The position numbers and the translations under genes are program-made. Of a DNA stretch of 64,000 nucleotides, positions 53,445-62,304 are shown piece after piece; the stretch's first letter is position 1, and each line of letters opens with the position of its first letter. This stretch comes from an uncultured Aquimarina sp. (lineage in GTDB: Bacteria > Bacteroidota > Bacteroidia > Flavobacteriales > Flavobacteriaceae), in contig CANNCQ010000002.1 of the NCBI GenBank assembly GCA_947503135.1, positions 90,793 to 154,792 of the forward strand, in the 5' to 3' direction. Below the pieces are notes generated by a model. That model was not told the DNA's origin. It did not search any database and saw only the letters and a program-made list of their open reading frames with translations.

Positions 53445-53491
53445 GTACGAAGCAGGCAGTACAAAATAGTTTTATATATAATACTTCGTAC
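53445..53491. repeat. Short inverted repeat in the hisD-hisC gap
   Basis: GTACGAAG (53445-53452) and CTTCGTAC (53484-53491) are exact reverse complements 31 bases apart. It could form a weak stem in the hisD-hisC mRNA. Nothing else supports a function. Confidence 0.35.
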
Positions 53492-53510
53492 AGCTTACTT
53501 AATACTAATT

Positions 53511-54788
53511 TTATTCATTCAGTCTAAGAGTTACGGCATTTTTGTGAGCTTGTAAACCTTCGGCCTCGGCCATTAGCTCAATGGCATTGCCAATAGTTTG
53601 AATGCCTTTTTTAGATATTTTTTGAAAAGTCATGTTTTTCATAAAGGTGTCTAAATTTACACCACTATAATTTTTTGCATAACCATTGGTAGGCAAAGTA
53701 TGATTTGTTCCCGAGGCATAATCACCAGCACTTTCGGGAGTATAATTACCTATAAAAACTGAACCTGCATTAGCTATATTAGCTACATAAAAGTTATCAT
53801 CTTCGGTACATATAATAAAGTGTTCGGGCCCATATTGATTAATCATGTCTAAGGCAATTGTATGATTCTCGACATAAATTAACTTTGAATTTGCGATCGC
53901 AATGGTAGCTATTTCCACTCTTGGTAATTGCGCTAATTGCTTTTCGAGTTCAATTTCAGTAGCTTCTATTAGTTTTTTAGAGGTAGATACTAAAATTACT
54001 TGACTGTCTTTTCCATGTTCAGCCTGACTTAATAAATCCGAAGCCACAAAAGCAGGATTCGCAGCTTCATCAGCTACAATTAAAAGTTCGCTAGGCCCAG
54101 CAGGCATATCAATAGCAACACCGTATTTAGTAGCTAATTGTTTGGCAACCGTAACAAACTGATTTCCGGGGCCAAATATTTTATATACTTGAGGTATAGA
54201 AGGTGTTCCGAAAGTTAATCCGGCTATAGCTTGTATTCCTCCGACTTTACAAATTTTGGTAACACCACATAATTGTGCAGTATATAAAATTGCGGGGTGA
54301 ATTTTACCTTCGCTATTAGGAGGAGAACACAATACAATTTCTTTACAACCCGCAATTTTAGCAGGAATCACCAGCATTAATATCGTAGAAAACAAAGGAG
54401 CCGTACCTCCAGGGATATATAAGCCTACTTTTTGAATAGGTCGTTTTTCTTGCCAGCACAATACGCCAGGTGAAGTTTCTAATTCAACTTTGTTTGTTTT
54501 TTGAGCTTCGTGAAAACGTTCAATATTTCCTTTAGCTAATTGTATAGCCGTTTTTAACTCTGAACTTACTAGTGTATTTGCTTCTGTAAGTTCAGCATCC
54601 GAAACTAAAATAGTATCTAAAGAAATCTTATCGAAACGTTGTGTATATTCATCAATAGCAATATCACCTTTTTTTTGAACAGCTTCAAAAACTTCAGCAA
54701 CGGTACCTTCTATGTCGGCTACAGTTTGCGTTGGTCGTTTTAAAATGTTAGCCCATTCAGATGGAGCAGGGTTATATATTTTATTCAT
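53511..54788 (-). CDS. hisD: Histidinol dehydrogenase
   Basis: 425 residues, full length. Zinc and catalytic residues are visible: LLSQAEHGKDSQ (Gln and His ligands), GPEHFIICTEDD, ESAGDYASGTNHTLPTNGYA (Asp ligand) and AEGLQAHKNAV (His ligand). It oxidises histidinol to histidine in two NAD+-dependent steps. It follows hisG by 92 bases and lies under the his attenuator. Confidence 0.96.
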   Translation of the reverse strand: MNKIYNPAPSEWANILKRPTQTVADIEGTVAEVFEAVQKKGDIAIDEYTQRFDKISLDTILVSDAELTEANTLVSSELKTAIQLAKGNIERFHEAQKTNKVELETSPGVLCWQEKRPIQKVGLYIPGGTAPLFSTILMLVIPAKIAGCKEIVLCSPPNSEGKIHPAILYTAQLCGVTKICKVGGIQAIAGLTFGTPSIPQVYKIFGPGNQFVTVAKQLATKYGVAIDMPAGPSELLIVADEAANPAFVASDLLSQAEHGKDSQVILVSTSKKLIEATEIELEKQLAQLPRVEIATIAIANSKLIYVENHTIALDMINQYGPEHFIICTEDDNFYVANIANAGSVFIGNYTPESAGDYASGTNHTLPTNGYAKNYSGVNLDTFMKNMTFQKISKKGIQTIGNAIELMAEAEGLQAHKNAVTLRLNE

Positions 54789-54880
54789 TGTTTACTAGGT
54801 TGAAACGAGGTATTAAATAATGAGTTCAATCTTTAAATAATAATTTACTCATAAAATGAACTTAAGTATTTAGTACTAAT

Positions 54881-55741
54881 TTAAAGAACCATTTTTTCAA
54901 TAGGACAAACCAAAATACCTTCAGCACCAGCTACTTTTAATTCGTCAATTACTTCCCAAAATTTATGTTTTTGAATTACGGTATGTACGCTAGACCATCC
55001 CTCTTCAGCCAAAGGAAGAATTGTTGGGCTGCGCATGCCTGGTAAAATTGCAATTATTTTATCTAGTTTATCGTTAGGAGCGTTTAGTAACACATACTTA
55101 GAGTTACGCGCTTTTAAAACAGCTTGAATTCTAAACTGAAGTTTTGCTAACAACTCCTTAGCTTCGTTGTTAATACTTGGGGAAACTGCTAATACAGCTT
55201 CAGAAGTAAGCATTACTTCAGCCTCTTTCAAATTATTTTTAAATAAGGTGCTTCCGCTCGATACGATATCACAAATGGCATCTGCTAAACCAATATTTGG
55301 AGCGATTTCTACTGAACCAGATATTTGGTGTATTTCATACTTAATTCCTTTATCTGCTAAATATTGGTGTACTGTATTTGGGTATGAAGTCGCTATTCTT
55401 TTACCATCTAAATCTTTAATAGAGTTGTAGGTTGCATCTTTAGGTACTGCCAATGAAACTTTACATTTTGAAAAATTTAATCGTTCTGCAATAGAAATAT
55501 CATCGCCTTTTTCTATAAGTACATTTTCTCCAATTATAGCAATATCAACCACACCGTCTCTAAGATATTGAGGAATATCCCCATTACGAAGAAACATTAC
55601 TTCCATTGGGAAGTTAGAGGCTTGAGCTTTTAATTGATCTTTACCGTTATCGATTGAAATTCCACAGTCTTTTAAAATTTCAATAGAATCTTGATTAAGT
55701 CTTCCACTTTTTTGAATAGCTATCCTAAGTTTTGTTTGCAT
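54881..55741 (-). CDS. hisG: ATP phosphoribosyltransferase, long form
   Basis: 286 residues, the long HisG form with a C-terminal ACT-like regulatory domain (about 215-286), so no HisZ is needed. LRIAIQKSGRLNQDSIEILK opens the enzyme; VDIAIIGENVLIEKGDD and DAICDIVSSGSTLFKNNL (PRPP-binding loop) are diagnostic. It starts histidine synthesis and is normally feedback-inhibited by histidine. It is the first structural gene after the leader peptide and terminator at 55782-55894. Confidence 0.96.
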   Translation of the reverse strand: MQTKLRIAIQKSGRLNQDSIEILKDCGISIDNGKDQLKAQASNFPMEVMFLRNGDIPQYLRDGVVDIAIIGENVLIEKGDDISIAERLNFSKCKVSLAVPKDATYNSIKDLDGKRIATSYPNTVHQYLADKGIKYEIHQISGSVEIAPNIGLADAICDIVSSGSTLFKNNLKEAEVMLTSEAVLAVSPSINNEAKELLAKLQFRIQAVLKARNSKYVLLNAPNDKLDKIIAILPGMRSPTILPLAEEGWSSVHTVIQKHKFWEVIDELKVAGAEGILVCPIEKMVL

Positions 55742-55781
55742 TGTAACGTATTTATCTGTGCCGAACTTGTTTTAAAATTAA

Positions 55782-55810
55782 AAACCCGCTTGAATATTTC
55801 AAACGGGTTT
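55782..55810 (-). terminator. Attenuator terminator of the his operon
   Basis: AAACCCGCTTGAA / TTCAAACGGGTTT with one mismatch and a 3-base loop, followed on the leftward strand by TTTTTAATTTT. It stands between the histidine-rich leader ORF and hisG. The arm proximal to the leader (ACCCGTTTGA, leftward strand) can alternatively pair with CTCAAGCGTG near the end of the leader ORF, which would be the antiterminator. Confidence 0.8.
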
Positions 55811-55837
55811 AGTTTTGTATATATAAGGTACAATCAA

Positions 55838-55894
55838 CTAACACGCTTGAGCGAGTACATATAAATGATGCTGATGTGTACATATAATATTCAT
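55838..55894 (-). CDS. hisL: his operon leader peptide
   Basis: An 18-codon open frame starting ATG at 55894 and reading MNIICTHQHHLYVLAQAC, then TAG. Three of the four residues at positions 7-10 are His (HQHH), the signature of a histidine-sensing leader. The stop lies 27 bases before the attenuator hairpin. Ribosome stalling at these codons under histidine shortage would favour the antiterminator described for the hairpin. A TATTTTTG -7-like box lies about 18 bases upstream. The frame is too short for automatic gene finders; confidence rests on the His run plus hairpin plus hisG. Confidence 0.85.
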   Translation of the reverse strand: MNIICTHQHHLYVLAQAC

Positions 55895-55911
55895 AGTATT
55901 AATTATGGGTA

Positions 55912-55919
55912 CAAAAATA
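55912..55919 (-). promoter_or_regulatory. Candidate -7 box of the his operon
   Basis: TATTTTTG on the leftward strand fits the Bacteroidota -7 consensus TAnnTTTG and would start transcription a few bases before the leader ATG. I found no clear -33 TTG at the usual spacing. Confidence 0.4.
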
Positions 55920-56031
55920 ATAGAATTCTATCAGTTTAATTACATCCTAGGCCACTTTTTTAATCATTATTTTACAATATACGCTATCGAAACTCATTTT
56001 TGTATTATTTTAGGCTCAATTCTGCGAGTTT

Positions 56032-57366
56032 ATGAAAAGAATAGCATTAGCTTTTAGCATACTAGTTATATGGTTTTCCTTATCGGGAAGTTATTATGTG
56101 TGCGTAATTAAAGGACTTTGTGATAATTTGATAGAAGAAACCTCATTCGATAATAAAGAGGTTAACACAAAATCAAGTATTAATGAAATAACAGAGAGTT
56201 ATTCCGATTTAGATACCACTGAAACTGATGTAAAGGAGTTTGCTAACATTGTTTTGGATACTCTTTATAGCTACCCATTAGAAATTTATTATGCAAGTGA
56301 ATTGATAACTAATTACGAGCGCAATTTTTTAATAAAGCAAAACGATACCGTAGTTGTAGTTCCGGAAGGGTTAACTTCTTTCAATCAAACTATTAAAAGT
56401 AAGATTAAAGAATCAGATGCTATTTTGATTTCTATTTATAGTTATTACAATATTAGTGAAGATTCGACTATAGCTATTGGTAGAGCCAATTATATTAAGG
56501 AGAAATTAAAAGAAGTAGGCATTACTGAAAAAAAGGTAGTCACCGAGTTACAGCAAACTGTGATCGGGTTTGATGAAAATGATACGTTTGAAGGAGGAAT
56601 AGAGGTTAACATAGCGTTGCTTGATGAAGAGGGATTAACAGAAATTGAGTATACTACTTTGGATAAAGAAGGGGTTTTGGATACAGTAGAAAACGATGAG
56701 GGAGAAGCTGTGTATGATGAAATAAGGATAGAAAAACCCAAAAGAGTTTCATATACAGTCGAAACAGAAAAATATTCTGTCGTAAAAAATGCTACTATAA
56801 TTGAAAAGGAATCAACTGAAATTAAGACAATAGTACAGAAAATTAACATAAATAAGCCTGCTGTTAAAAAAGTAAATAAATCAGTTGCGAAAAATACAGA
56901 AGTTATTCAAATCGTTGAAAATAAAAAGACTCAAGAGTTAAACGCTAAAGCTTCAGTTGTACAACCTAACTCTAAAACAGTAACCGAGGTACAAGCTGTT
57001 GTTAACCAAAATACAGTGCCGGTACTTAAGCCTGAAGTAAAAACAACAACAAAACCTAAAGTAGTAAATTTTATAAAAACCATTACACTTGCAAATACTT
57101 CTTTTAAAGGAACAAAATTAAAAAGAGTAGCAGAGGTGAAAAATTTTATTATAGATTATAAAAAAGAGCAATTTATTTATTTAACTGGTTTTTCAAATGA
57201 AAGCCAAAGTTCTTTTGATAACTATCAATATGGTTTGACCTTAGCGAACTCGGTGAAGGGGTATTTGAAAAAGCAAGGCATTTCTTCTAGCAAAATTATT
57301 ATTAATGCTAAAAAACAAGCCAAAGGGAGCAACGTTAAAAAAGGAGTTATACTACAATTAAAATAA
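56032..57366 (+). CDS. Envelope protein with two OmpA-like domains
   Basis: 444 residues with an N-terminal membrane anchor or signal (AFSILVIWFSLSGSYYV). Two stretches look like degenerate OmpA_C folds. The first is about 80-190 (ILISIYSYYNISEDSTIAIG, RANYIKEKLKEVGITEKKVV). The second is about 345-444 (IYLTGFSNESQSSFDNYQYG, LTLANSVKGYLKKQGISSSK). In both, a GxS/TxxxxxxxNYxxGxxRA-type pattern is followed by the xxYLxxxGI helix, but the canonical Asp and Arg of peptidoglycan binding are not both present. A long low-complexity linker rich in Lys, Val and Thr separates them. Function unknown. It precedes the small gene at 57370 by 3 bases. Confidence 0.6.
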   Translation: MKRIALAFSILVIWFSLSGSYYVCVIKGLCDNLIEETSFDNKEVNTKSSINEITESYSDLDTTETDVKEFANIVLDTLYSYPLEIYYASELITNYERNFLIKQNDTVVVVPEGLTSFNQTIKSKIKESDAILISIYSYYNISEDSTIAIGRANYIKEKLKEVGITEKKVVTELQQTVIGFDENDTFEGGIEVNIALLDEEGLTEIEYTTLDKEGVLDTVENDEGEAVYDEIRIEKPKRVSYTVETEKYSVVKNATIIEKESTEIKTIVQKININKPAVKKVNKSVAKNTEVIQIVENKKTQELNAKASVVQPNSKTVTEVQAVVNQNTVPVLKPEVKTTTKPKVVNFIKTITLANTSFKGTKLKRVAEVKNFIIDYKKEQFIYLTGFSNESQSSFDNYQYGLTLANSVKGYLKKQGISSSKIIINAKKQAKGSNVKKGVILQLK

Positions 57367-57369
57367 ATT

Positions 57370-57627
57370 ATGTTTGAAAATATGAATCCATTAGACAGGT
57401 CTACAGCTTTTATTGAAATAGCTATAATTATTTTTATTTCATTTTTATTGGGGTATTTAATAGGTCGAATTCCTTTGGGGGAAAGAAAGAAAGAAGTAAA
57501 GAAAAATAAAGAGGAAGAAAAAACGGATCCAAGAGATATAATTATTGAACCTACAGAAATAATGGCTAAGCTTACTAGAGATAGGGATGGAAATGCAATT
57601 AATACCAACTCTAGTAAAAATAATTAA
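57370..57627 (+). CDS. Small single-pass membrane protein
   Basis: 85 residues: one membrane helix (about 15-35, IEIAIIIFISFLLGYLIGRI) and a charged cytoplasmic tail rich in Lys and Glu. No domain recognised. The 3-base gap behind the OmpA-like gene suggests joint translation, and the two probably work together in the envelope. The sugar symporter gene follows 15 bases later. Confidence 0.65.
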   Translation: MFENMNPLDRSTAFIEIAIIIFISFLLGYLIGRIPLGERKKEVKKNKEEEKTDPRDIIIEPTEIMAKLTRDRDGNAINTNSSKNN

Positions 57628-57642
57628 TTAGAGTTTTACCAA

Positions 57643-58944
57643 ATGATAAAAAAAACGACTCAATCTAAAGGCAATTATTTATACCAACTTACTATAATAG
57701 GCGTTCTGTTCGCCGTTTTTGGTTTTGTAACATGGGTAAACGGAATTTTAATTCCATTTTTAAAAAAGTCTTGTGAGCTAACCGATCAACAAGCTTTTTA
57801 CGTAACTACAGCTTTTTTTGCCGCTTATTTTTTCTTGTCTATTCCATCTTCATGGATTTTAAGTAAACTAGGAACAAAAAAAGGAATGACTGTTGGGTTA
57901 ACAATAATGGCCATAGGTTGTTTGGTTTTTGTTTCTGCTGCTAGCGATAGATCTTATGGTATATTTTTAACGGGTTTATTTATTGTAGGGATGGGTTTAG
58001 CTTTGTTACAAACTGCAGCAAATCCGTATGTTAGTTTATTAGGAAATATTGAGTCGGCAGCTACACGTATAAGTATTATGGGTATATGTAATAAATTGGC
58101 AGGCATTTTTGCAAATGTTTTATTGGGGTCTATTCTTTTAAAAAATGCTTCCGAGATTCAAAATAAATTAGATGTTGTTACGGATGAATCGGTAAAAAAT
58201 CAGTTGTTAAATGAATTGGCTAGTAGGGTAGAAGTACCTTATATTATAATGGCTGTTTTCTTATTAATTATAGCTTTTGTAATTTACAAATCTTCATTAC
58301 CCGATATTAAAGAACAAGCCTCAGCCGATAGTTCTGGTGTCACTTATTTATCAAAAGGAAAAACTAGTGTTTTACAATTTCCGCATGTTATTCTAGGTGC
58401 GATAGCTATTTTTTTTTATGTGGGTGCCGAAGTGATGGCGGGAGATTTAATTACTATTTATGGCAAAAATTTAGGTTTTTCGGAAGATACCTCTAAGTTT
58501 TTTGCTGTATTTGGTTTAACAGGCTTGCTGGTTGGGTATGTAGTTAACATTATATTAATTCCTAAATACATGAAGCAAGAAAATTGGCTGACAATTTCTA
58601 CCATTTTAGGAATTACATTAACAATAGGGTCATACTTTACTTCAGGCTCAATTGCAGTAGGATGTTTAGCGTCTTTGGGTTTTGCAAACGCTGTAATGTG
58701 GCCAGCTATTTTTCCTTTAGGTATACGTGATATTGGTCAGTTTTCTAACATAGGCTCGGCTTTACTTATTATGGGAATTGTTGGAGGGGCGATAATTCCT
58801 CCTTTTTATGGTTGGTTGTATGAAAACTCAATTTTAGGGTTTGATTTTAAAAGTGCTTTCGTTTTTGTAATGCTTATATGTTATGTATATATTTTATGGT
58901 TCGGTAAACAAGGGCATAAAATAGGTTTTCCTACGAAGGTGTAG
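57643..58944 (+). CDS. Sugar MFS transporter, FucP/GluP-like
   Basis: 433 residues with about twelve membrane helices. The first helix FGFVTWVNGILIPFLKK, the loop SSWILSKLGTKKGM and QTAANPYVSLLGN are the marks of the fucose/glucose-galactose:H+ symporter group. FANAVMWPAIFPLGIRDIG in the second half is also typical. It imports a hexose or 6-deoxyhexose with protons; the exact sugar is unknown. Its operon partners are the two small envelope genes upstream, not sugar enzymes. Confidence 0.88.
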   Translation: MIKKTTQSKGNYLYQLTIIGVLFAVFGFVTWVNGILIPFLKKSCELTDQQAFYVTTAFFAAYFFLSIPSSWILSKLGTKKGMTVGLTIMAIGCLVFVSAASDRSYGIFLTGLFIVGMGLALLQTAANPYVSLLGNIESAATRISIMGICNKLAGIFANVLLGSILLKNASEIQNKLDVVTDESVKNQLLNELASRVEVPYIIMAVFLLIIAFVIYKSSLPDIKEQASADSSGVTYLSKGKTSVLQFPHVILGAIAIFFYVGAEVMAGDLITIYGKNLGFSEDTSKFFAVFGLTGLLVGYVVNIILIPKYMKQENWLTISTILGITLTIGSYFTSGSIAVGCLASLGFANAVMWPAIFPLGIRDIGQFSNIGSALLIMGIVGGAIIPPFYGWLYENSILGFDFKSAFVFVMLICYVYILWFGKQGHKIGFPTKV

Positions 58945-59078
58945 TTAAAAGAAATTTTATTGGGGTTAAAAATAATTACTTTTTATGGACACATTCAGAA
59001 TATTATTTCTTGATAAGAAATGGACATTAAAATTCTACAGATCTTACCTAATATTGTAATAAATTAATCAAACTCACT

Positions 59079-59846
59079 TTAAAACATATCTTTAGATTGT
59101 TTTTTGAAAAAATCTAGTATATATTTCTTTTTTTCTTGTTTAGTCATACCCTTTCCTCTTACTGAGTCATATAGATTGACATATATCACTTCTTGTTTTT
59201 CGTTATTGATTTTGGCTCTTATTTTTTTTATTATCAACTTTTCTGAATCAAAAGAAACATAGAATCTTTTATTATTGTTTAGTTTGTAAAGACTATCTAT
59301 TATAGGTTTCTTTATAATAGTCTCTATGTTGTAATCCAAGGAATAAAGTTGTTTTTTAATACTATCTCGATTAATTTCATTTATTTTAAATCTATCGTTC
59401 TTGTTACTTAATGTAAACTTCTTGTAATAATAAAATTTTCGTTTAAAAAAGGGAAAAATTATTTTCCTGTATTCAATGATATGTTGAATGCGCCAATAAC
59501 TATCCTCCCCATGATTTTGATAGTTGTTTTCAGTTTTTAGTGTTAAACTATTACTCCAATATGAATTCAGTTCTAAATTATCAAGATTATATAAAAGATA
59601 TTTTCTATAATTAACAGAATTTTTATTACAATCATATATTCTAGAAAGTTTCAGAGTTGACAGTCTATTGTTATAAATAGTAAGCTGATATGGTATATAA
59701 ATATGTACACTATCTTTAAAAGGTCTTATTTTATAAGCTATACTTTTAGCTTCAATATTCTTTAAGTAGTACTTAGGTTTACTGTATTTATAAGAAATTA
59801 AAAATAAAATCGCCATAATAGCAAATAATAATATTTTTTTGTTCAT
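59079..59846 (-). CDS. Uncharacterised protein with an N-terminal membrane anchor
   Basis: 255 residues, rich in Lys, Tyr, Asn and Ile. The N-terminus (KILLFAIMAILFLISYKY) is a signal or anchor. No domain recognised; KIRPFKDSVHIYIPYQLTIY suggests a beta-rich periplasmic portion. Leftward, in the accessory stretch that runs to the end of the window, with 108 bases to the next gene. Confidence 0.5.
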   Translation of the reverse strand: MNKKILLFAIMAILFLISYKYSKPKYYLKNIEAKSIAYKIRPFKDSVHIYIPYQLTIYNNRLSTLKLSRIYDCNKNSVNYRKYLLYNLDNLELNSYWSNSLTLKTENNYQNHGEDSYWRIQHIIEYRKIIFPFFKRKFYYYKKFTLSNKNDRFKINEINRDSIKKQLYSLDYNIETIIKKPIIDSLYKLNNNKRFYVSFDSEKLIIKKIRAKINNEKQEVIYVNLYDSVRGKGMTKQEKKKYILDFFKKQSKDMF

Positions 59847-59954
59847 CCTCGATTTTATCTATTTCACAGCATAATTTGATATTGAAAAAAATCATTTTAA
59901 ATATGCAGCTGTATTTAATTATTTATAGCGACTATTGGTGATATTTTATTGTAA

Positions 59955-61382
59955 TTATTTGTTTTCAAAATAGCTATAGGTATCTGATTTAACTAAATGG
60001 ATCTGAATGTTTTTCTTAGTGCCCAAAAAAGGAATTTCAAAAGTGGCTATTTGATTTCTATATGTGATATTATATCTTAATTCATCTTTTATTTCTACAG
60101 AATCGATTGCTAAAATTAAAGATTTTTTAAATTTTTTTAAATTTATGGATTTTCCATATGCTGTGAGTTGCTCGTCTGCATATTCACTATATCTATCTTT
60201 TTGGGCTATTAAAGCAAGTAAATACAGAACTCCTTGATCTGTTTTATCTAGAGCAAAAGCAGCCTCTGCCAAATCCGAATATATACGCCCCAAGCATCTA
60301 ATATATCTAGTCCCCCCTGCAGTGTGGTATTTGCTGTTCAGTGCTTTTCCAAATGATGAAATGGCTTTGCGATATTCTTTTTTCGTCATAAAAATGTCTG
60401 CTAATGCATGTGCAGCATAATGGTTTACATTTTTTATAGATTCTTTAGCAAAATAGCCTATTTTACCTTTCATTTTTTCATCTAATTCAACTTTATAATT
60501 TTCAAAAAACTGCAATTGGGATATGTAATTCATTACATTATCCCTAGTTAAAGGGCTACTTAATGACATAGCGTTAGAAACAAAGTCTTTATTATTAGAA
60601 TAAGGAGGTATTTGTGCAAGTAATCGAACAGTTTCTCTAAGTTCGTCAATTGCTACGTCGTGGTAAAGTCTATTCGTGCCTTTCCAACGATTAGGTATTT
60701 TATAACTTAAATTTTGACTAGGTGTTTTAGGTTTAGAGGGCTTAGTTGCAGTTTTAGGTATCTCATAAGTTTTGTCATTTTTTAAAGAAAGGTCAAATTT
60801 ATAAAATGTTACGGCTTTATTTTTCCAAATATTATAGTTTCTATTAATGGATATTACATACAAATTGTTTTTATATGTACGAATAAAATATAGATTAAAA
60901 TTACCTTTTACATATATTTCCTTTGTATTCTCAGTGAAATTTGTTGCACCAAAGACAAAATTATCATTAGATAATGTTTTATAAAGAGGTTCTTTTTTTA
61001 ATACAGTATTGTTTTTAAAATAGGCTTTTGCATAGTCATTAATGAGACTTTGCTCGTGTTTTTTAGAATTAATTTTTTCTACAGCTATTTTATTTTCATT
61101 TTGTGTATAAGTTGCGGGTAGATAACTTGAAGCCATTTCGTTTTCTTTTGCAATTTCTATACCCAGTCCAATTAATTTACCTTCAAACTCTTTTTTGCTA
61201 GGCTTTTCAGCTTTTTTAAAAGCAGCATACCAAGTATTAACTCTTTTAAGTTCAGATTTAGATTGGTCAAAAGTGTTTATGTATTCATTTACATATTTCT
61301 CAATCTTAGGTGTAAATCCTTTTTGAGCTATTACAAATTGAGTTAAAAAAAGAATACTTATTGTAGATAAAATTTTTCTCAT
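59955..61382 (-). CDS. Uncharacterised exported protein with TPR-like helices
   Basis: 475 residues from the ATG at 61382 (an upstream TTG is ignored), with the signal peptide KILSTISILFLTQFVIAQ. The central to C-terminal part (about 320-420) has repeated helices in TPR style (ADIFMTKKEYRKAISSFGKA, YSDLAEAAFALDKTDQGVLY). The C-terminal 50 residues are beta-rich. No catalytic motif is seen. Function unknown; TPR proteins often scaffold complexes. Confidence 0.6.
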   Translation of the reverse strand: MRKILSTISILFLTQFVIAQKGFTPKIEKYVNEYINTFDQSKSELKRVNTWYAAFKKAEKPSKKEFEGKLIGLGIEIAKENEMASSYLPATYTQNENKIAVEKINSKKHEQSLINDYAKAYFKNNTVLKKEPLYKTLSNDNFVFGATNFTENTKEIYVKGNFNLYFIRTYKNNLYVISINRNYNIWKNKAVTFYKFDLSLKNDKTYEIPKTATKPSKPKTPSQNLSYKIPNRWKGTNRLYHDVAIDELRETVRLLAQIPPYSNNKDFVSNAMSLSSPLTRDNVMNYISQLQFFENYKVELDEKMKGKIGYFAKESIKNVNHYAAHALADIFMTKKEYRKAISSFGKALNSKYHTAGGTRYIRCLGRIYSDLAEAAFALDKTDQGVLYLLALIAQKDRYSEYADEQLTAYGKSINLKKFKKSLILAIDSVEIKDELRYNITYRNQIATFEIPFLGTKKNIQIHLVKSDTYSYFENK

Positions 61383-61550
61383 GATTATTTCCAACGGACA
61401 TTGCTATGATTAGTATAGTGAAAAAGTAGGCTATTAATTTTCGAATAAGAAATTTACTAAAACTTTTAATTTGTTATAATTCTACATTTTAAAAGCCTAT
61501 TTTTTTGATTAGATGGTTTTTTTCTAATATACGTAGAACTTTCGATTAAA

Positions 61551-61583
61551 CACCTATTAGCTATGTTATATACGCCTTTGTAT
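61551..61583 (-). repeat. Cassette-end motif at the end of the four-helix membrane gene
   Basis: On the leftward strand, ACAAAGGCGTATATAACAT spans the stop codon. CACC (61551-61554) and a GGTG farther right can bound a small stem. It resembles ACAAnG...GTATAA sequences past the stops at 42429 and 62305. Confidence 0.3.
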
Positions 61584-62165
61584 GGTGTCTTTCTTTTTCT
61601 GTATCACGCTGTAAATAATTCCAATGATTAATCCTATTAAACCTCCTAAATAACTGAAATAGTGCATTGAACCAACTATTATGAAGTTATCAAAATCAAT
61701 TAAATTTTTCGGGAAATACCAATTAGGCCTGTTTTCGGTTAGAAATAATTTTCCGTATAATAATCCAATAATTCCTGTTAATAAAGCAATTCCTGTAGTC
61801 AAAAGAAAAGCTTTCATTGTTGTTTTAAACATCATTTTTGCATTGTTGTGAATTAGTCCGATAAACCCAAGAATTACACCTATAATCATTCCAACCCACC
61901 AAGTAGCTAATGTTCCGATGATACTTGCTCCAAATCTTGGATTATTTAATTTAATTTCAGGCTTTGTAGTTGTTCCGATGTTTTCTCCTAATCCCCAATC
62001 TCCAAGTCCAAATTGAATGAATTTAAATTTTGTGTAATATTCTTCAGATATTGAATAAGTAATTTGATCGTGTAGAATTCCGTAAACTCCACCTAAAAAT
62101 GGAGCGATTATTAAAATTAATATTAGGGCTATGAATTTATTAAAAAAATTATTTTGCAATATCAT
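61566..62165 (-). CDS. Uncharacterised four-helix membrane protein
   Basis: 199 residues with four membrane helices (about 8-30, 80-105, 115-135, 165-188) and Gly-rich packing motifs (GVYGILHDQITYSISEEYY, WWVGMIIGVILGFIGLIHNN, GIALLTGIIGLLYGKLF). Such proteins turn up sporadically in many phyla as hypothetical, often in mobile contexts. Its last codons run directly into the folded element motif (ACAAAGGCGTATATAA on the leftward strand). Function unknown. Confidence 0.6.
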   Translation of the reverse strand: MILQNNFFNKFIALILILIIAPFLGGVYGILHDQITYSISEEYYTKFKFIQFGLGDWGLGENIGTTTKPEIKLNNPRFGASIIGTLATWWVGMIIGVILGFIGLIHNNAKMMFKTTMKAFLLTTGIALLTGIIGLLYGKLFLTENRPNWYFPKNLIDFDNFIIVGSMHYFSYLGGLIGLIIGIIYSVIQKKKDTIQRRI

Positions 62166-62227
62166 AAAATGTTTTAAAACATGATTATTTGTGTACTTTT
62201 ATAATTAATATAGCAAATATTCATGAA

Positions 62228-62300
62228 ACGGAGGGAATTCCCAAGGAACTATCCGAGTATACTTGCTCCAAGCAATTAATTATACGCAGCGTTGTAAGCC
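62228..62300 (-). repeat. Folded cassette-end element downstream of the lipoprotein gene
   Basis: Leftward-strand ACAACGCTGCGTATAATTAA follows the stop of the gene at 62305. Within the element TTGCT (62263-62267) pairs with AGCAA (62271-62275) and GGGAATTCCC (62233-62242) is a perfect palindrome. Same position and motif type as at 42429 and 61566. Confidence 0.35.
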
Positions 62301-62304
62301 ATTT

